Positions 27,768-37,163 of a stretch of DNA of 64,000 bases are shown here, in pieces. The position numbers and the translations under genes were made by a program. This DNA comes from an uncultured Sutterella sp. (GTDB lineage Bacteria; Pseudomonadota; Gammaproteobacteria; Burkholderiales; Burkholderiaceae_F): assembly GCA_944392755.1 (NCBI GenBank), contig CALXXT010000002.1, positions 1-64,000 on the forward strand, written 5' to 3'. Each line of letters begins with the position of its first letter. The first letter of the stretch is position 1. Below the pieces are notes generated by a model. It searched no databases. It worked only from the letters and a program-made list of their open reading frames with translations, and was not told the origin of the DNA.

Positions 27768-30035
27768 TTAGGATCTCTCGATTGGTTCGCCGCAGGAAGG
27801 TCGATCTGCGACGAGATGCTTGAAAATGATGTCGACGCGGGCACCCAGGACAATGTTTCCCGTGGGGGCCATGCGGTTGGAGATCTGAATTCGGGCTTGA
27901 TGCTCGTCCAGGATCTTTTTCACCATTGGCAGGCCGAGTCCAGTGCCGGTCGCTTTGGTGGTGATGTACGGTTCAAAGGCTTTCGCGAGGATGCTTTCGC
28001 TGAAGCCAACACCGTTGTCTTCAATTCGGAGCCGAATGGCGATTATTCGTCCGTCATTTGAGAGCGGTTCCGTGAAGATCGAAATGGAAGGCGTGTCGCC
28101 TTCGGCTGCGTCAATGCTGTTGGAGACTAGGTTGTGAAGTACCTGGCGCAACTGGGCCTTGTCGGCCTGAATATGCGGAATGCCTGAGGTAAGTTTGAGC
28201 TCAATGGGAGTTCCTGCCTGGTCGTAGAGTTCTGATGCCTCTTCCAAAAAGGCATTGAGGTCGACAGCTTCCATTCGAGCCGTTGGGATTTTGGCGTACT
28301 CTCGGAAATCGTTAACCATCTGCTTGAGTGCGTCGACCTGCGTAGTGATGGTTTCGATGGCTCGATGCAGAAGCGCCAGATCATCCGGCTCGGAGAGCTT
28401 ATCTTCCAGACGCATTTCCAACCGCTCGGCTGTGAGGCGAATGGGGGTGAGCGGGTTTTTGATTTCGTGAGCAAGACGGCGCGCAACTTCGCCCCAAGCA
28501 TTCGCCCGCTGAGCTTCCATCAACTGAGAGATGTCGTCAAAAACAACAACAAGGCCAGAGTGTCTTGGGGTAAAAGCCATGGGCGCAATTTTCAAAAACA
28601 GAGGAACGACGCGAGAGTCTCGTTCCAAACTGTACTCAACGGCTACGGTGCCTTCCGCGCCAATTTGAAGGTTTTCTTGTGCGGAGCGAATGGCGGAGAG
28701 GAATTGCGGGTCCGTGTTCTTCAAATTCGCCCCTTTTTTGCAGATCGACTCGCCGAGAATGGCTCTCGCCGCAGGGTTCGCCGAGGTGACGCAGGCTGAT
28801 TCATCGAGCACTAGCACGCCTGAAGAAATATTGGAAAGAATGCGTTCGAGATAAGCTTGATCCTGCTCGGCCTTTAGTCGCTGATCTTCGATAAGGCGCC
28901 GCGACTGAGCTACGTCGCGGATCATGGCGTTGAAGGACTGTGTGAGTGCATTGATTTCACTGTTGCCAGGAAACTCGCGAATAGGGCGGAAATCGCCTTC
29001 CGCTACGCGCCTCGTGCCGTGCTCGAGCTGTAAAACGGGTTCGGTAGTGCGCCGGGCGAAGTCCAAGGCAAGCGCAATCGCTCCGAAGACGGCTAGCAGC
29101 AGCACCAACGTCAATGTGCTGGAATAGATGGTTTGCAGTGAGGTCCTCGATAACACCAAGGTCTGGTAGTCACGCCATCCTGCCAAAAGATCCGCCGCAT
29201 TTTTCGAAGTATCGCTAGCCACAGACTGCGTCACCTGCAGGTAAAGCTGAGGCAGTCCGCCCCGATGGAGCAGAGTGTTGGCGCCGGGTTGCAAAGCTCC
29301 AGAAAGGTTTGCGGAGCGCTTCGCAATGGGAAGAATGACTCGGATAGCTAGCCGCCCGTCCTTCAGCACATCGGCATCTTCCAGTGCATCACCGTCGATG
29401 ACCGAATACATACCTGACGAGCGGACGGTTTGCATCTGTATGGCAGTAGGCAGTTCCGGCATCAAAACATTGATGCGGGAGCCCGCTGCGGCAATGGCGG
29501 TACCGTTGCTACTGAAAACTAGTGCTTCGAGTCCTGGCCGGTTTTCCAGAAGACGCATAAGGTCCGACATGATGAGTGATGTCGGCGTGTTCGAGAGCAT
29601 TTCCGCCAAATGTTGCGCGGTCTGTTCGGTCTGGTGCTGCTGCTCGGTCAGGATGCTTCGGGTGATCGAAACGCCGGATTCCAATGCTTTTTCCACCCGG
29701 ACGTCAAACCACGAGTCGATCGAACGGGAAATGAAAATGTTTGAAACCAGGTAGATGGCCAGGCAGGGCAGGACGGCAAGCGCCGTCATGGCTCCGGCAA
29801 GCCGAGACGTCATGTGCGCGCCGAAAGCTCTTCTGCGGAATCTCTGCCAAGTCTGGACGAGCATTCCGACAACAACGGCGAAGAGCAGGACGGCAAGTGC
29901 GCGATTGATGATGAGCAAAGCTGGGAAGCACTGCTCGAATAGACGAGAATCGGCACTCGTTGCGGCCAGGCCAAAAAGAGAGATCCCCGCGAAAGTTACC
30001 GCCGCAATGAAGGCATATCGCAGCCACGCTTGCAT
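27768..30035 (-). CDS. NtrY-like sensor histidine kinase
   Basis: From ATG 30035 (preceded by GGAGGAATAACAGGC) this is a 755-residue membrane kinase; an ATG at 30083 would add 16 residues and overlap the upstream gene. Two N-terminal membrane helices precede a third near residue 80. A periplasmic sensor region runs to a further helix at about 310. HAMP, PAS, HisKA and HATPase domains follow: H-box in RRLAHEIKNPLTPIRLTAERL (shown split as RRLAHEIKNP and LTPIRLTAERL), N-box HNLVSNSIDAAEG, G1 DNGVGF and G2 GTGLGLPMVKK. NtrY-type kinases respond to nitrogen, redox or envelope cues. Between DUF4390 and the NtrX-like gene, the usual betaproteobacterial order. Confidence 0.9.
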   Translation of the reverse strand: MQAWLRYAFIAAVTFAGISLFGLAATSADSRLFEQCFPALLIINRALAVLLFAVVVGMLVQTWQRFRRRAFGAHMTSRLAGAMTALAVLPCLAIYLVSNIFISRSIDSWFDVRVEKALESGVSITRSILTEQQHQTEQTAQHLAEMLSNTPTSLIMSDLMRLLENRPGLEALVFSSNGTAIAAAGSRINVLMPELPTAIQMQTVRSSGMYSVIDGDALEDADVLKDGRLAIRVILPIAKRSANLSGALQPGANTLLHRGGLPQLYLQVTQSVASDTSKNAADLLAGWRDYQTLVLSRTSLQTIYSSTLTLVLLLAVFGAIALALDFARRTTEPVLQLEHGTRRVAEGDFRPIREFPGNSEINALTQSFNAMIRDVAQSRRLIEDQRLKAEQDQAYLERILSNISSGVLVLDESACVTSANPAARAILGESICKKGANLKNTDPQFLSAIRSAQENLQIGAEGTVAVEYSLERDSRVVPLFLKIAPMAFTPRHSGLVVVFDDISQLMEAQRANAWGEVARRLAHEIKNPLTPIRLTAERLEMRLEDKLSEPDDLALLHRAIETITTQVDALKQMVNDFREYAKIPTARMEAVDLNAFLEEASELYDQAGTPIELKLTSGIPHIQADKAQLRQVLHNLVSNSIDAAEGDTPSISIFTEPLSNDGRIIAIRLRIEDNGVGFSESILAKAFEPYITTKATGTGLGLPMVKKILDEHQARIQISNRMAPTGNIVLGARVDIIFKHLVADRPSCGEPIERS

Positions 30036-30040
30036 GCCTG

Positions 30041-30625
30041 TTATTCCTCCGCAATGTCCGAAGGAATCGGGATTTGAGACCAAGCGCTTTCGATCGTCCA
30101 GTCGGCTGTGTCGCTGTTTGACACCTGCATGGGCTTAGGAAGCTGCGAGGTGTCAAGACTGAAGCGAATTTCCGCTGTGAAGCCGTCGTTGCCTGTCAGG
30201 ACACTGTTTGGAGCAACGCGCCATCTGCGGATGCTTTTGATGAAGGGGAGAGCTTGATCAAGTGAATCAAAATTCAGCGAAAGTCCGTTGTAGGAGACAG
30301 CATATCTGCGGGTGAGCGGATTGAAGGAAAGTCGAATGTTGAAACGTGTGTCGGCAACAACTTTGTCAAACCAATACCAACGGGATTCCGACAACGTGAA
30401 CTCATACTGAAAGTAGAGGGGAATGCCTCGATGCATGGCGTCGAGCAACGGTTGCGGCAGATCGAATTCGTAGTGCGCGGCCACGAACAGACCGGGGCGC
30501 TCTCCGGGTTCGTCCCGGCTAATTTCCGCAGTCATCAACGAGGCCTGAGCCGCCCAGACTTGGACAGTCAGCACGCTGAGGACGGAGAAAAGGAAGACGC
30601 GGCAGGACATTGTGCGGACGAACAA
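30041..30625 (-). CDS. DUF4390 domain protein (exported)
   Basis: A 194-residue protein with a signal peptide (cleavage about VWAAQA) and the DUF4390 body: YEFDLPQPLLDAMHRGIPLYFQYEF, SESRWYWFDKVV, FNPLTRRYAVSYNGLSLNF, and ALPFIKSIRRWRV. Start may instead be the ATG at 30610 (MSCRVFL). DUF4390 genes almost always lie between rsmB and an ntrY-like kinase in betaproteobacteria, which suggests a periplasmic partner for the kinase (inference from gene order; biochemical role unknown). Confidence 0.85.
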   Translation of the reverse strand: MFVRTMSCRVFLFSVLSVLTVQVWAAQASLMTAEISRDEPGERPGLFVAAHYEFDLPQPLLDAMHRGIPLYFQYEFTLSESRWYWFDKVVADTRFNIRLSFNPLTRRYAVSYNGLSLNFDSLDQALPFIKSIRRWRVAPNSVLTGNDGFTAEIRFSLDTSQLPKPMQVSNSDTADWTIESAWSQIPIPSDIAEE

Positions 30626-30628
30626 ATC

Positions 30629-31975
30629 TCAATCAGGTGTTTTTCGGAGCAAAGCGTAGAAGAACCCGTCATGAGGCCCGCAAAGACCAAAGGCGTCTTC
30701 ACTCGGAACAGGGTCGCAATCCCGAGGCAAAAGCGTGAGCATGCCGCCGGGAGCGCCCGGGAAGGGTACGAGTTCCGCATCTGGATGTCGGCGCACGAAT
30801 GCATCCATTTGTGCTGGCCCCTCTTCCGGGAAGATCGAGCACGTGCAGTAAAGCAGGTGTCCGTTAGGTTCCAGGTGTCCCCAAGATACTTCAAGGATGC
30901 GGCGTTGCTCAAGGCAAAGCGAGGAGATGTCTGACGGGCGTCGGGACCATGGGACATCTGGATTCCGACGGACGGTGCCGCTCGCCGTGCATGGGGCGTC
31001 TAGCAGTATGGCGCCGAACCTCGCAGCTTGAGGCCAATCCTTTGGATTCGAAGCGTTGACGGCGAGCACTTTTGCCGAAAGCTTGAGGCGATCCAAGTTT
31101 TCTCGGATCATCCGACAGCGGGTTGCGTCGATGTCGAATGCCGTCAAGTCTATGTTGGAGTGCATCTCAAGGAGATGACACGTCTTTCCTCCAGGCGCTG
31201 CGCACGCATCGAGAACCCGCATGCCGGAACGGATCGGCAGAAGATGGGCGGCGAGTTGAGCGCCGGCATCCTGAATGGAAACAATTCCTTCGCAAAATCC
31301 CGGAATCTCGACAACGGGGATGGGGTGGGACAGTACGACGGCGTTTGGGGCAATCTTTCGTGCTTGGATGTCGTGGCTGTCGAGCTGTTTGATGTAATCG
31401 TCCGTTGAGCAACGCCGTTGATTGACGCGAAGCGTCATCGGAGGGCGCTTTTGCTGAAGCAGCAGGATGTCAAGAGCACGTTCCGGCTGTGATTCGCGCA
31501 CTTTGCGGAACCACCACAGCGGAGTGTTGAATTTAACCGTCGGGTTCGTCTCGAGCTTGGCGGTCAGCGAATTCAGTTCGCGGCTTGCTCGGCGCAGAAC
31601 CGCGTTTGTTAGTCCGTCGTAGCGGCTGGTTTTGCCGCTGAATCTCACGGCCTTGACTGCCTCATTGACGATCGTGAAGGCTGGATATGCTCCTGAAACC
31701 AACAGAGAAATTGAAGCTTCGAGAATGTTGGCGCAAGCTTGCGGCGGTCGGTGCGCGACAAGTTCGTTCAGAACGCATTCGCAAAACACCCGACGCCTCG
31801 CCCAGTCGTAGAGGATGGCTTGGAGAGCAGCACGCTCATAAGCGGGACGGCCGGATGCGATCGAAGAGAGCGCCTTGGCAAGGGGCGCGTGCGCGTTCTT
31901 AACAGCTTCAATCGCCGTTGCGACTTTGGGTAGAAGGCACGCAAGCGGCTGTTGATGGGGGGATGTCGAAGTCAT
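30629..31975 (-). CDS. rsmB: 16S rRNA m5C967 methyltransferase
   Basis: A 448-residue NusB-domain plus RNA m5C methyltransferase fusion, the RsmB architecture. The NusB-like part (about 1-150) includes LEASISLLVSGAYPAFTIVNEAVK. The catalytic part has SAM motif VLDACAAPGGKTCHLLE (about 253-269), catalytic motif LDAPCTASGTVRRNPDVPW and LLYCTCSIFPEE with the second active Cys. It methylates C967 of 16S rRNA. The ATG overlaps the fmt stop (ATGA), the normal fmt-rsmB coupling. Confidence 0.94.
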   Translation of the reverse strand: MTSTSPHQQPLACLLPKVATAIEAVKNAHAPLAKALSSIASGRPAYERAALQAILYDWARRRVFCECVLNELVAHRPPQACANILEASISLLVSGAYPAFTIVNEAVKAVRFSGKTSRYDGLTNAVLRRASRELNSLTAKLETNPTVKFNTPLWWFRKVRESQPERALDILLLQQKRPPMTLRVNQRRCSTDDYIKQLDSHDIQARKIAPNAVVLSHPIPVVEIPGFCEGIVSIQDAGAQLAAHLLPIRSGMRVLDACAAPGGKTCHLLEMHSNIDLTAFDIDATRCRMIRENLDRLKLSAKVLAVNASNPKDWPQAARFGAILLDAPCTASGTVRRNPDVPWSRRPSDISSLCLEQRRILEVSWGHLEPNGHLLYCTCSIFPEEGPAQMDAFVRRHPDAELVPFPGAPGGMLTLLPRDCDPVPSEDAFGLCGPHDGFFYALLRKTPD

Positions 31976-32934
31976 CGCAAAATTTCACCGTTTGTAAATC
32001 GCACGCTTTGCAGAAAAGAGGCCGCCGGCATGCGGGGCTTCCCGGGTTTTTGCAGCTGCGTGCAGGCGACAGCGCCGCTCGCGCAGCGGATAACCAGAGC
32101 GCCAGTCGTCGAAACAACCTCTCCGGGTTCCCCAGCCGGAGCTGAAGGATCAACTCTTGCCTCCCAGACCTTGATGTGCATCCCGTCGCGTTCGAAGCAG
32201 AGGCCGGGAAATGGCGTGAATGCGCGAAGGCGCCGCTCGAACGCTTCTGCAGTCCAATTCCAATCGATCGCCGATTCGCTCTTCAGAAGCTTGTTGGCAT
32301 ACGTCACTCCCTCTTCAGGCTGAGGCGTGCAGGTCAGGACGTCGGCCCTGCGCAATGCCCGAGAAGTGAGCTCCGCCCCGATTTGCGCCAGACGAATGGT
32401 GAGAGATTCCGAGGTGTCCGTCTCAAAAATGGGCGTTGAGCACGTTTCGATCATGGGACCAGTATCCAGCCCTTTTTCCATTTTCATCAGCGTAACGCCG
32501 GTTTCGGCGTCGCCAGCTTCAATGGCGCGAGCGATCGGGGCGGCTCCACGCCAACGCGGCAATAGGCTTGCATGAATATTGAGGGCTCGGATCTCGCGGT
32601 TGACGCCAATGCCTTTGGTGCAGTCCAAGACGCATTGCGGCAACAGGAGGCCATAGGCGGCAACGATCAAGACGTCCGCTTCAAGCGCCTCCAGACGGCG
32701 CACCATAGCGATCGTGTCTTCCTGAGCTTTTTTGAGACTGAGCGTTTCCGGGGTCGCCACGGGGATGCCGTGCTTTTCGGCCAGCATCTTGACCGGCGAA
32801 GGCTTGAGCTTCATGCCCCGACCACTGGGGCGGTCCGGCTGAGTCAACGCCAGAACGATGTCATGACCATCCTCGATAAGCCGCTCAAGCGCTCGGGCGG
32901 CGAAATCCGGGGTACCGGCAAAAATAATTCTCAT
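31972..32934 (-). CDS. fmt: Methionyl-tRNA formyltransferase
   Basis: From ATG 32934 the protein has 320 residues and starts MRIIFAGTPDFAARAL, the invariant Fmt N-terminus; an upstream TTG at 32949 is rejected. The formyl-tetrahydrofolate pocket is ALNIHASLLPRWRGAAPI with catalytic Asn/His, followed by GVTLMKMEKGLDTG with the catalytic Asp. A C-terminal OB-like domain follows. It formylates initiator Met-tRNA. Its usual partner def lies 1 kb upstream on the same strand, but an opposite-strand hydrolase gene separates them. Confidence 0.95.
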   Translation of the reverse strand: MRIIFAGTPDFAARALERLIEDGHDIVLALTQPDRPSGRGMKLKPSPVKMLAEKHGIPVATPETLSLKKAQEDTIAMVRRLEALEADVLIVAAYGLLLPQCVLDCTKGIGVNREIRALNIHASLLPRWRGAAPIARAIEAGDAETGVTLMKMEKGLDTGPMIETCSTPIFETDTSESLTIRLAQIGAELTSRALRRADVLTCTPQPEEGVTYANKLLKSESAIDWNWTAEAFERRLRAFTPFPGLCFERDGMHIKVWEARVDPSAPAGEPGEVVSTTGALVIRCASGAVACTQLQKPGKPRMPAASFLQSVRFTNGEILR

Positions 32935-33036
32935 GGCTGCGCGAAACAAAAGGTAATGGGCGGAGTTTGTTCGTTCCCCAATTGTAGGGGAGGCATTTGG
33001 TAGGCTTGGAGAATCTGTCGATCGAGGAGTTCATCC

Positions 33037-33927
33037 ATGAGTGGCAACTTGGGGCGGAAGACTCAAAAGATGGGGGCCAGAATTGCTTTTTCGAGATTGG
33101 GCAGACTCGAGGCGCCCGCGTTGCTCCTGCTTATGGGGCTTGGGCTATCCCGAGAGGCTTGGCCTCAAAGCCTGATCGAAGCCTTGACTCGTTCCGGCCT
33201 TCAGTTGATTCTTCCGGACAATCGGGATTCGGGGGCATCCGAGCATTTTCACAATTGGCGGCCGACTTCCGGCCAAGTAATTCGCGGCATTGCCCGAACA
33301 TTGGCTCGACAACCCGTCGATGCGGGATATTCGCTTGAAGACATGGCCGCCGACATGGTCGGCCTGCTCGACGAGCTCAAGCTATCCCGGGTTCATGTCG
33401 CAGGGATTTCGCTCGGCGGCATGATTGCACAGGTACTTGCCTGCAGAGCGCCGAACCGAGTTCTTTCGCTCACCTCGATCTCATCGGCGGTTGGGAACCC
33501 CAAGACGGGCTTCGGGCGCTTGCGGGCTGTTGGCGGAATTTTGGCTCAAAACCGCTTAAGCGAGCGTCAGAAACTTCGCTTCTGGGCTTATTTGTCGGGC
33601 CCTAGATTTCCTCTGAGTGATGCAGACCGCGAACTAGTGCTACGGAATTCAAAGGAGAAATCCGATCCAGCGGCCGTCGGTCGGCAGCTTCTCGCCCTGC
33701 TGGCCTCAGGCGATAGAACTGAGCAAGTGCGTGCCATTCGCGTTCCGACTTTGGTGTTGCATGGAGAAGCAGACCCGCTTCTCCCGCTTGCAGCAGGGGT
33801 GGAGACGGCCAAGCTGATACCGCATGCGGAATTTCGATCGGTACCGGGGTTGGGGCATGCGCTGCCCGAAGCCGTGACGTCTCGCTACGCTGAGTGGCTG
33901 GTTAGGCATGTGGCTAGCTCAAGCTGA
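33037..33927 (+). CDS. Alpha/beta hydrolase
   Basis: A 296-residue alpha/beta-hydrolase fold protein. The oxyanion stretch is LLLLMGLGLSREAW, the nucleophile elbow AGISLGGMIA (Ser at about 129), the acid LHGEADPLLP, and the catalytic His in GLGHALPE. A cap of about 65 residues lies between strands 6 and 7. No N-terminal signal, so cytosolic. GAGGAG lies 7 bases before the ATG. Similar proteins include esterases and 3-oxoadipate enol-lactonase-like enzymes; substrate unknown. It is inserted, in opposite orientation, between def and fmt. Confidence 0.82.
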   Translation: MSGNLGRKTQKMGARIAFSRLGRLEAPALLLLMGLGLSREAWPQSLIEALTRSGLQLILPDNRDSGASEHFHNWRPTSGQVIRGIARTLARQPVDAGYSLEDMAADMVGLLDELKLSRVHVAGISLGGMIAQVLACRAPNRVLSLTSISSAVGNPKTGFGRLRAVGGILAQNRLSERQKLRFWAYLSGPRFPLSDADRELVLRNSKEKSDPAAVGRQLLALLASGDRTEQVRAIRVPTLVLHGEADPLLPLAAGVETAKLIPHAEFRSVPGLGHALPEAVTSRYAEWLVRHVASSS

Positions 33928-33957
33928 GGCGCGTAAGCCGTCTCGGCTCACTCTTCC

Positions 33958-34470
33958 TCAATCTTCGTGCTCCCGGCGGCGAAGTTTTTTCAGCTTCGTG
34001 CAGGCGCGATCTTTTTTCAGACGGCTGAGGTGGTCGATGAAAACAATTCCGTTCAGATGATCGATCTCATGCTGAAGGCAGACGGCGAGGAGCCCTTCGG
34101 CTTTGATTTCGATGGGCTCCCCTGTCACGGACTGCGCCTTTACGATTACCTCATCGGGGCGCTTGACGTGTTCGTAGAGGCCTTTGAGCGAAAGACAGCC
34201 TTCTTCGTGATCGGCGAGAGTTTCGCTTGTCCAGGCAATCTCGGGGTTGACGAGCTTCAACAGTCCGGTTTGATCGTCCGTCACGTCGACCACAATAATT
34301 CGCTTGAGAACGCCCACCTGATTGGCGGCAAGACCCACGCCCGGAGCGGCGTACATGGTCTCCGCCATGTCGTCGGCAAGCTGGCGCAGTTCTTCGTCAA
34401 AGACTTCAACGCGCTCGGCCGTAGCGGCCAAAACAGGATCGGGATATGAAACGATGGTGCGCAATGTCAC
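33958..34470 (-). CDS. def: Peptide deformylase
   Basis: A 170-residue metal hydrolase with all three family motifs: PGVGLAANQVG (about 44-54), EGCLSLKG (about 89-96, metal Cys) and QHEIDHLNG (about 132-140, two metal His and catalytic Glu). It removes the N-formyl group that Fmt added. Shares a 141-base divergent gap with topB. Its C-terminus is basic and converges on the hydrolase gene with a 30-base gap. Confidence 0.95.
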   Translation of the reverse strand: MTLRTIVSYPDPVLAATAERVEVFDEELRQLADDMAETMYAAPGVGLAANQVGVLKRIIVVDVTDDQTGLLKLVNPEIAWTSETLADHEEGCLSLKGLYEHVKRPDEVIVKAQSVTGEPIEIKAEGLLAVCLQHEIDHLNGIVFIDHLSRLKKDRACTKLKKLRRREHED

Positions 34471-34514
34471 GTTGAGCCTCGAGAACTGAAAACGTCGAAC
34501 TGTCGGAAAGACGA

Positions 34515-34545
34515 ATTATAAGAGGCCTGTCGCTGCATCTATAAT
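34515..34545. promoter_or_regulatory. Divergent -10 elements for def and topB
   Basis: Two exact TATAAT hexamers face away from each other. One is on the plus strand at 34540-34545, 66 bases before the topB start. One is on the minus strand at 34520-34515, 44 bases before the def start. No good -35 hexamer is seen for either. If both are real, the two promoters overlap and polymerases would compete. Confidence 0.4.
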
Positions 34546-34611
34546 GCGCCCGACAAAGCGCCTGAGGGTTGGATTCGGGCGCGGGGTGCTCGTTTGAGAG
34601 GGAATTACGCC

Positions 34612-37125
34612 ATGGGTCAGACGCTCGTTATCGCTGAAAAGCCGTCGGTTGCGGCAGATATTGCACGGGCCTTGGGAGGCTTTAAGAAGAACGGCGACTT
34701 CTGGGAAAGCGACGAGATGATCATCGGTGCTGCCGTCGGCCATCTGCTCGAGCTGAAGGCGCCCGAGGCGTACGATGTCAAGCGCGGCCGCTGGTCCTTC
34801 GCGAACCTTCCGGTCATTCCGCCCTATTTTGAACTCAGTCCCATCAAGAGTTCCGCCAAGCGCTACGAAGCGCTCGTGAAAAAGATTAAGAGCCGCAAGG
34901 TGACGGATTTGATCAATGCGTGTGATGCGGGGCGTGAGGGCGAACTCATCTTCCGTTACATCGTTCAGGCTTCAGGCAGCAAGAAGCCGATTCGGCGCCT
35001 TTGGCTGCAGTCCATGACGAGGTCAGCCATTCGCAGTGCTTTTCAGGCGTTGCGCTCCGATGAGGATATGAAGCCTCTTGAAATGGCTGCACGCAGCCGA
35101 TCGGAGGCCGATTGGCTTGTAGGCATTAATGGGACGCGCGCGCTCACAGCCTTCAACTCGAAGGACGGAGGCTTTTTCCTGACGACCGTCGGTCGTGTTC
35201 AGACGCCGACGCTTGCGATTGTTGTGGCTCGAGAGGAAGAGATCCGGCATTTTGTTCCCAAAAATTACTGGGAAATTCATGCGACCTTCGAAGCGCTAGC
35301 CGGAACTTATGAAGCTGTTTGGCAGCAGAAGGATTTCTCCAAACGCAAGGGCATGCCTGCAGAGATGCGGGCTGAGCGAATTTGGGATCAGAAGAAGGCC
35401 GAGGAGATTGCGCAAAAGTGCCGCGGAGCCAAAGGTGAGGTGCATGAGGTGTCCAAGCGCGCGACGTCACTCTCTCCTGCGCTTTTCGACCTGACCTCGC
35501 TTCAACGCGAAGCCAACAGTCGATATGGATTTCCGGCCAAGATGACGTTGGCCATTGCACAGCGGCTCTACGAGCGCCACAAGGTTCTCACTTATCCTCG
35601 AACCGATGCGCGGGCGTTGCCGGAAGACTATCAGCCGGTCGTGTGCGAGACGCTTTCTCATCTGAAAGGGCTACAAGCTTACCGCGCGTTTTCCGAGGAA
35701 ATTCTGACGAAGGGCTGGGTGCGTGCCGACAAACGCGTTTTCAACAATGAAAAGATTTCGGATCACTTCGCCATCGTGCCGACGGGCGAGTTGCCGAAAG
35801 TCCTCGATGAAACCGAGCAGAAGATCTACGATCTCGTCGTGCGCCGCTTCCTGTCGGTTTTCTATCCGCCGGCCGAATTCAACGTTACGACCCGCACGAC
35901 CATCGTGGAGGGCGAGCATTTCCATTCCGAAGGACGCGTGCTGCTTTCTCCGGGGTGGCTGGCTCCGGCCGGTCGCACCCGTAGCGGCGGTCAGGGAGAC
36001 CTGACGCCCGTGAAGCCGGGGGAACTTGTCGACACCGTCGGCATGGAAGTCGTGGCAGATCAGACTCGCCCGCCCGCCCGCTATACCGACGCCACGCTGC
36101 TTTCGGCCATGGAGTCCGCCGGCAAAAAGATCGACGACGGAGAGCTTCGGAGCGCGATGGAGGAAAAGGGGCTTGGAACGCCGGCGACTCGAGCTCAGAC
36201 GATCGAAGGTCTTATTGAGCAGAAGTACATTCGCCGTGATGGGCGCGAGCTGATTCCCAACGCAAAGGCCTTCCAGCTCATGCAGCTAGTTCATGGGCTT
36301 AACTTGGAAGAGTTGACCCAGCCGCGCCTTACGGCAGAGTGGGAGCATCAGCTTTCGCTGATTGAGCACGGTTCAGCCTCCCGCGAAGCCTTCATGAATG
36401 AAATTCGTCAGATGACGGAGAAGCTTGTTGCCGTTGCCAAGCAATACGAAGGTGACAGCGTTCCGATTCAGAATCCGTTGCACTTTCGGAATCGTTGCCC
36501 GGCCTGCGGCGGCGAGATCGTTGAAAACTACCGGCGCTTCGCGTGCACGAATCCGAAGTGCTACTTTTCGTTGCCGAAACATCCTTCGGGTCGTGCATTC
36601 GAACCGCAGGAAGTCGAAGAACTTTTAGCCAACCATAAGATTGGACCGCTCTCCGGATTTGTGAGCCGTCGAGGTTTTCCGTTCGAGGGCGAACTGATTT
36701 TGGCCCGCGATCCAGAAAATGGTCAGTGGGGGTTGCGTTTTGACTTTGAGGAGCGGGAAGTGATGCCGCCCGAGCAAATTGCAGCTGCTCCTGAGATCGG
36801 CAAATGCCCTGTGTGCGGGGGGCGGGTGCTTGACGTAGGCGACTATTACGCCTGCGAGAACACCATGGCTCGCGACGGTGCGAAGGCGAGCTGCACGTTC
36901 CGCGTCGGCAAGCAGATCCTTCAGCGGGACATTTCTCACGAAGAACTGAAGAAGCTTCTCAATGATGGGCAGACGGAGCTCCTAGAGGGTTTCATATCAA
37001 AGCGCACCAAGCGGCCATTCAAGGCTTATTTGGTTTTCGACCCCCGCAAGAAGGCCGTGGGTTTCAAGTTTGAGCCGCGAGAGTCGGGCAAGAAGGGCGC
37101 GACCGCCGCAGAAGCCAAATCCTGA
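34612..37125 (+). CDS. topB: DNA topoisomerase III (type IA)
   Basis: From ATG 34612 (after GAGAGGGAATTA) the enzyme has 837 residues. It starts MGQTLVIAEKPSVAADIA, the Toprim strand with catalytic Glu, then has NACDAGREGELIFRY (Toprim DxDxxG region). The active-site Tyr is in VLTYPRTDARALPEDY (about 325). The C-terminus has a four-Cys zinc-finger-like stretch (CPACGG...CTNPKC, about 630-650) and a second Cys cluster (CPVCGG...C, about 730-765). It relaxes and decatenates single-stranded regions. In many betaproteobacteria topB neighbours def/dprA; dprA is not present here. Confidence 0.92.
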   Translation: MGQTLVIAEKPSVAADIARALGGFKKNGDFWESDEMIIGAAVGHLLELKAPEAYDVKRGRWSFANLPVIPPYFELSPIKSSAKRYEALVKKIKSRKVTDLINACDAGREGELIFRYIVQASGSKKPIRRLWLQSMTRSAIRSAFQALRSDEDMKPLEMAARSRSEADWLVGINGTRALTAFNSKDGGFFLTTVGRVQTPTLAIVVAREEEIRHFVPKNYWEIHATFEALAGTYEAVWQQKDFSKRKGMPAEMRAERIWDQKKAEEIAQKCRGAKGEVHEVSKRATSLSPALFDLTSLQREANSRYGFPAKMTLAIAQRLYERHKVLTYPRTDARALPEDYQPVVCETLSHLKGLQAYRAFSEEILTKGWVRADKRVFNNEKISDHFAIVPTGELPKVLDETEQKIYDLVVRRFLSVFYPPAEFNVTTRTTIVEGEHFHSEGRVLLSPGWLAPAGRTRSGGQGDLTPVKPGELVDTVGMEVVADQTRPPARYTDATLLSAMESAGKKIDDGELRSAMEEKGLGTPATRAQTIEGLIEQKYIRRDGRELIPNAKAFQLMQLVHGLNLEELTQPRLTAEWEHQLSLIEHGSASREAFMNEIRQMTEKLVAVAKQYEGDSVPIQNPLHFRNRCPACGGEIVENYRRFACTNPKCYFSLPKHPSGRAFEPQEVEELLANHKIGPLSGFVSRRGFPFEGELILARDPENGQWGLRFDFEEREVMPPEQIAAAPEIGKCPVCGGRVLDVGDYYACENTMARDGAKASCTFRVGKQILQRDISHEELKKLLNDGQTELLEGFISKRTKRPFKAYLVFDPRKKAVGFKFEPRESGKKGATAAEAKS

Positions 37126-37136
37126 TCAGCACAACA

Positions 37137-37163
37137 GGGCGGCCGGAGGGCTATTGGCCGCCC
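37137..37163. terminator. Hairpin between convergent topB and corC-like gene
   Basis: GGGCGGCC (37137-37144) pairs perfectly with GGCCGCCC (37156-37163). It sits 12 bases after the topB stop and overlaps the last codons of the opposite gene. No U-tract. Confidence 0.5.

Noticed and set aside
31907-32035. Possible tRNA or mobile-element boundary near the rsmB/fmt junction and other gaps
   Set aside because: No cloverleaf, CCA end, T-loop GTTCGA pattern, direct target repeats or transposase motif found on reading.
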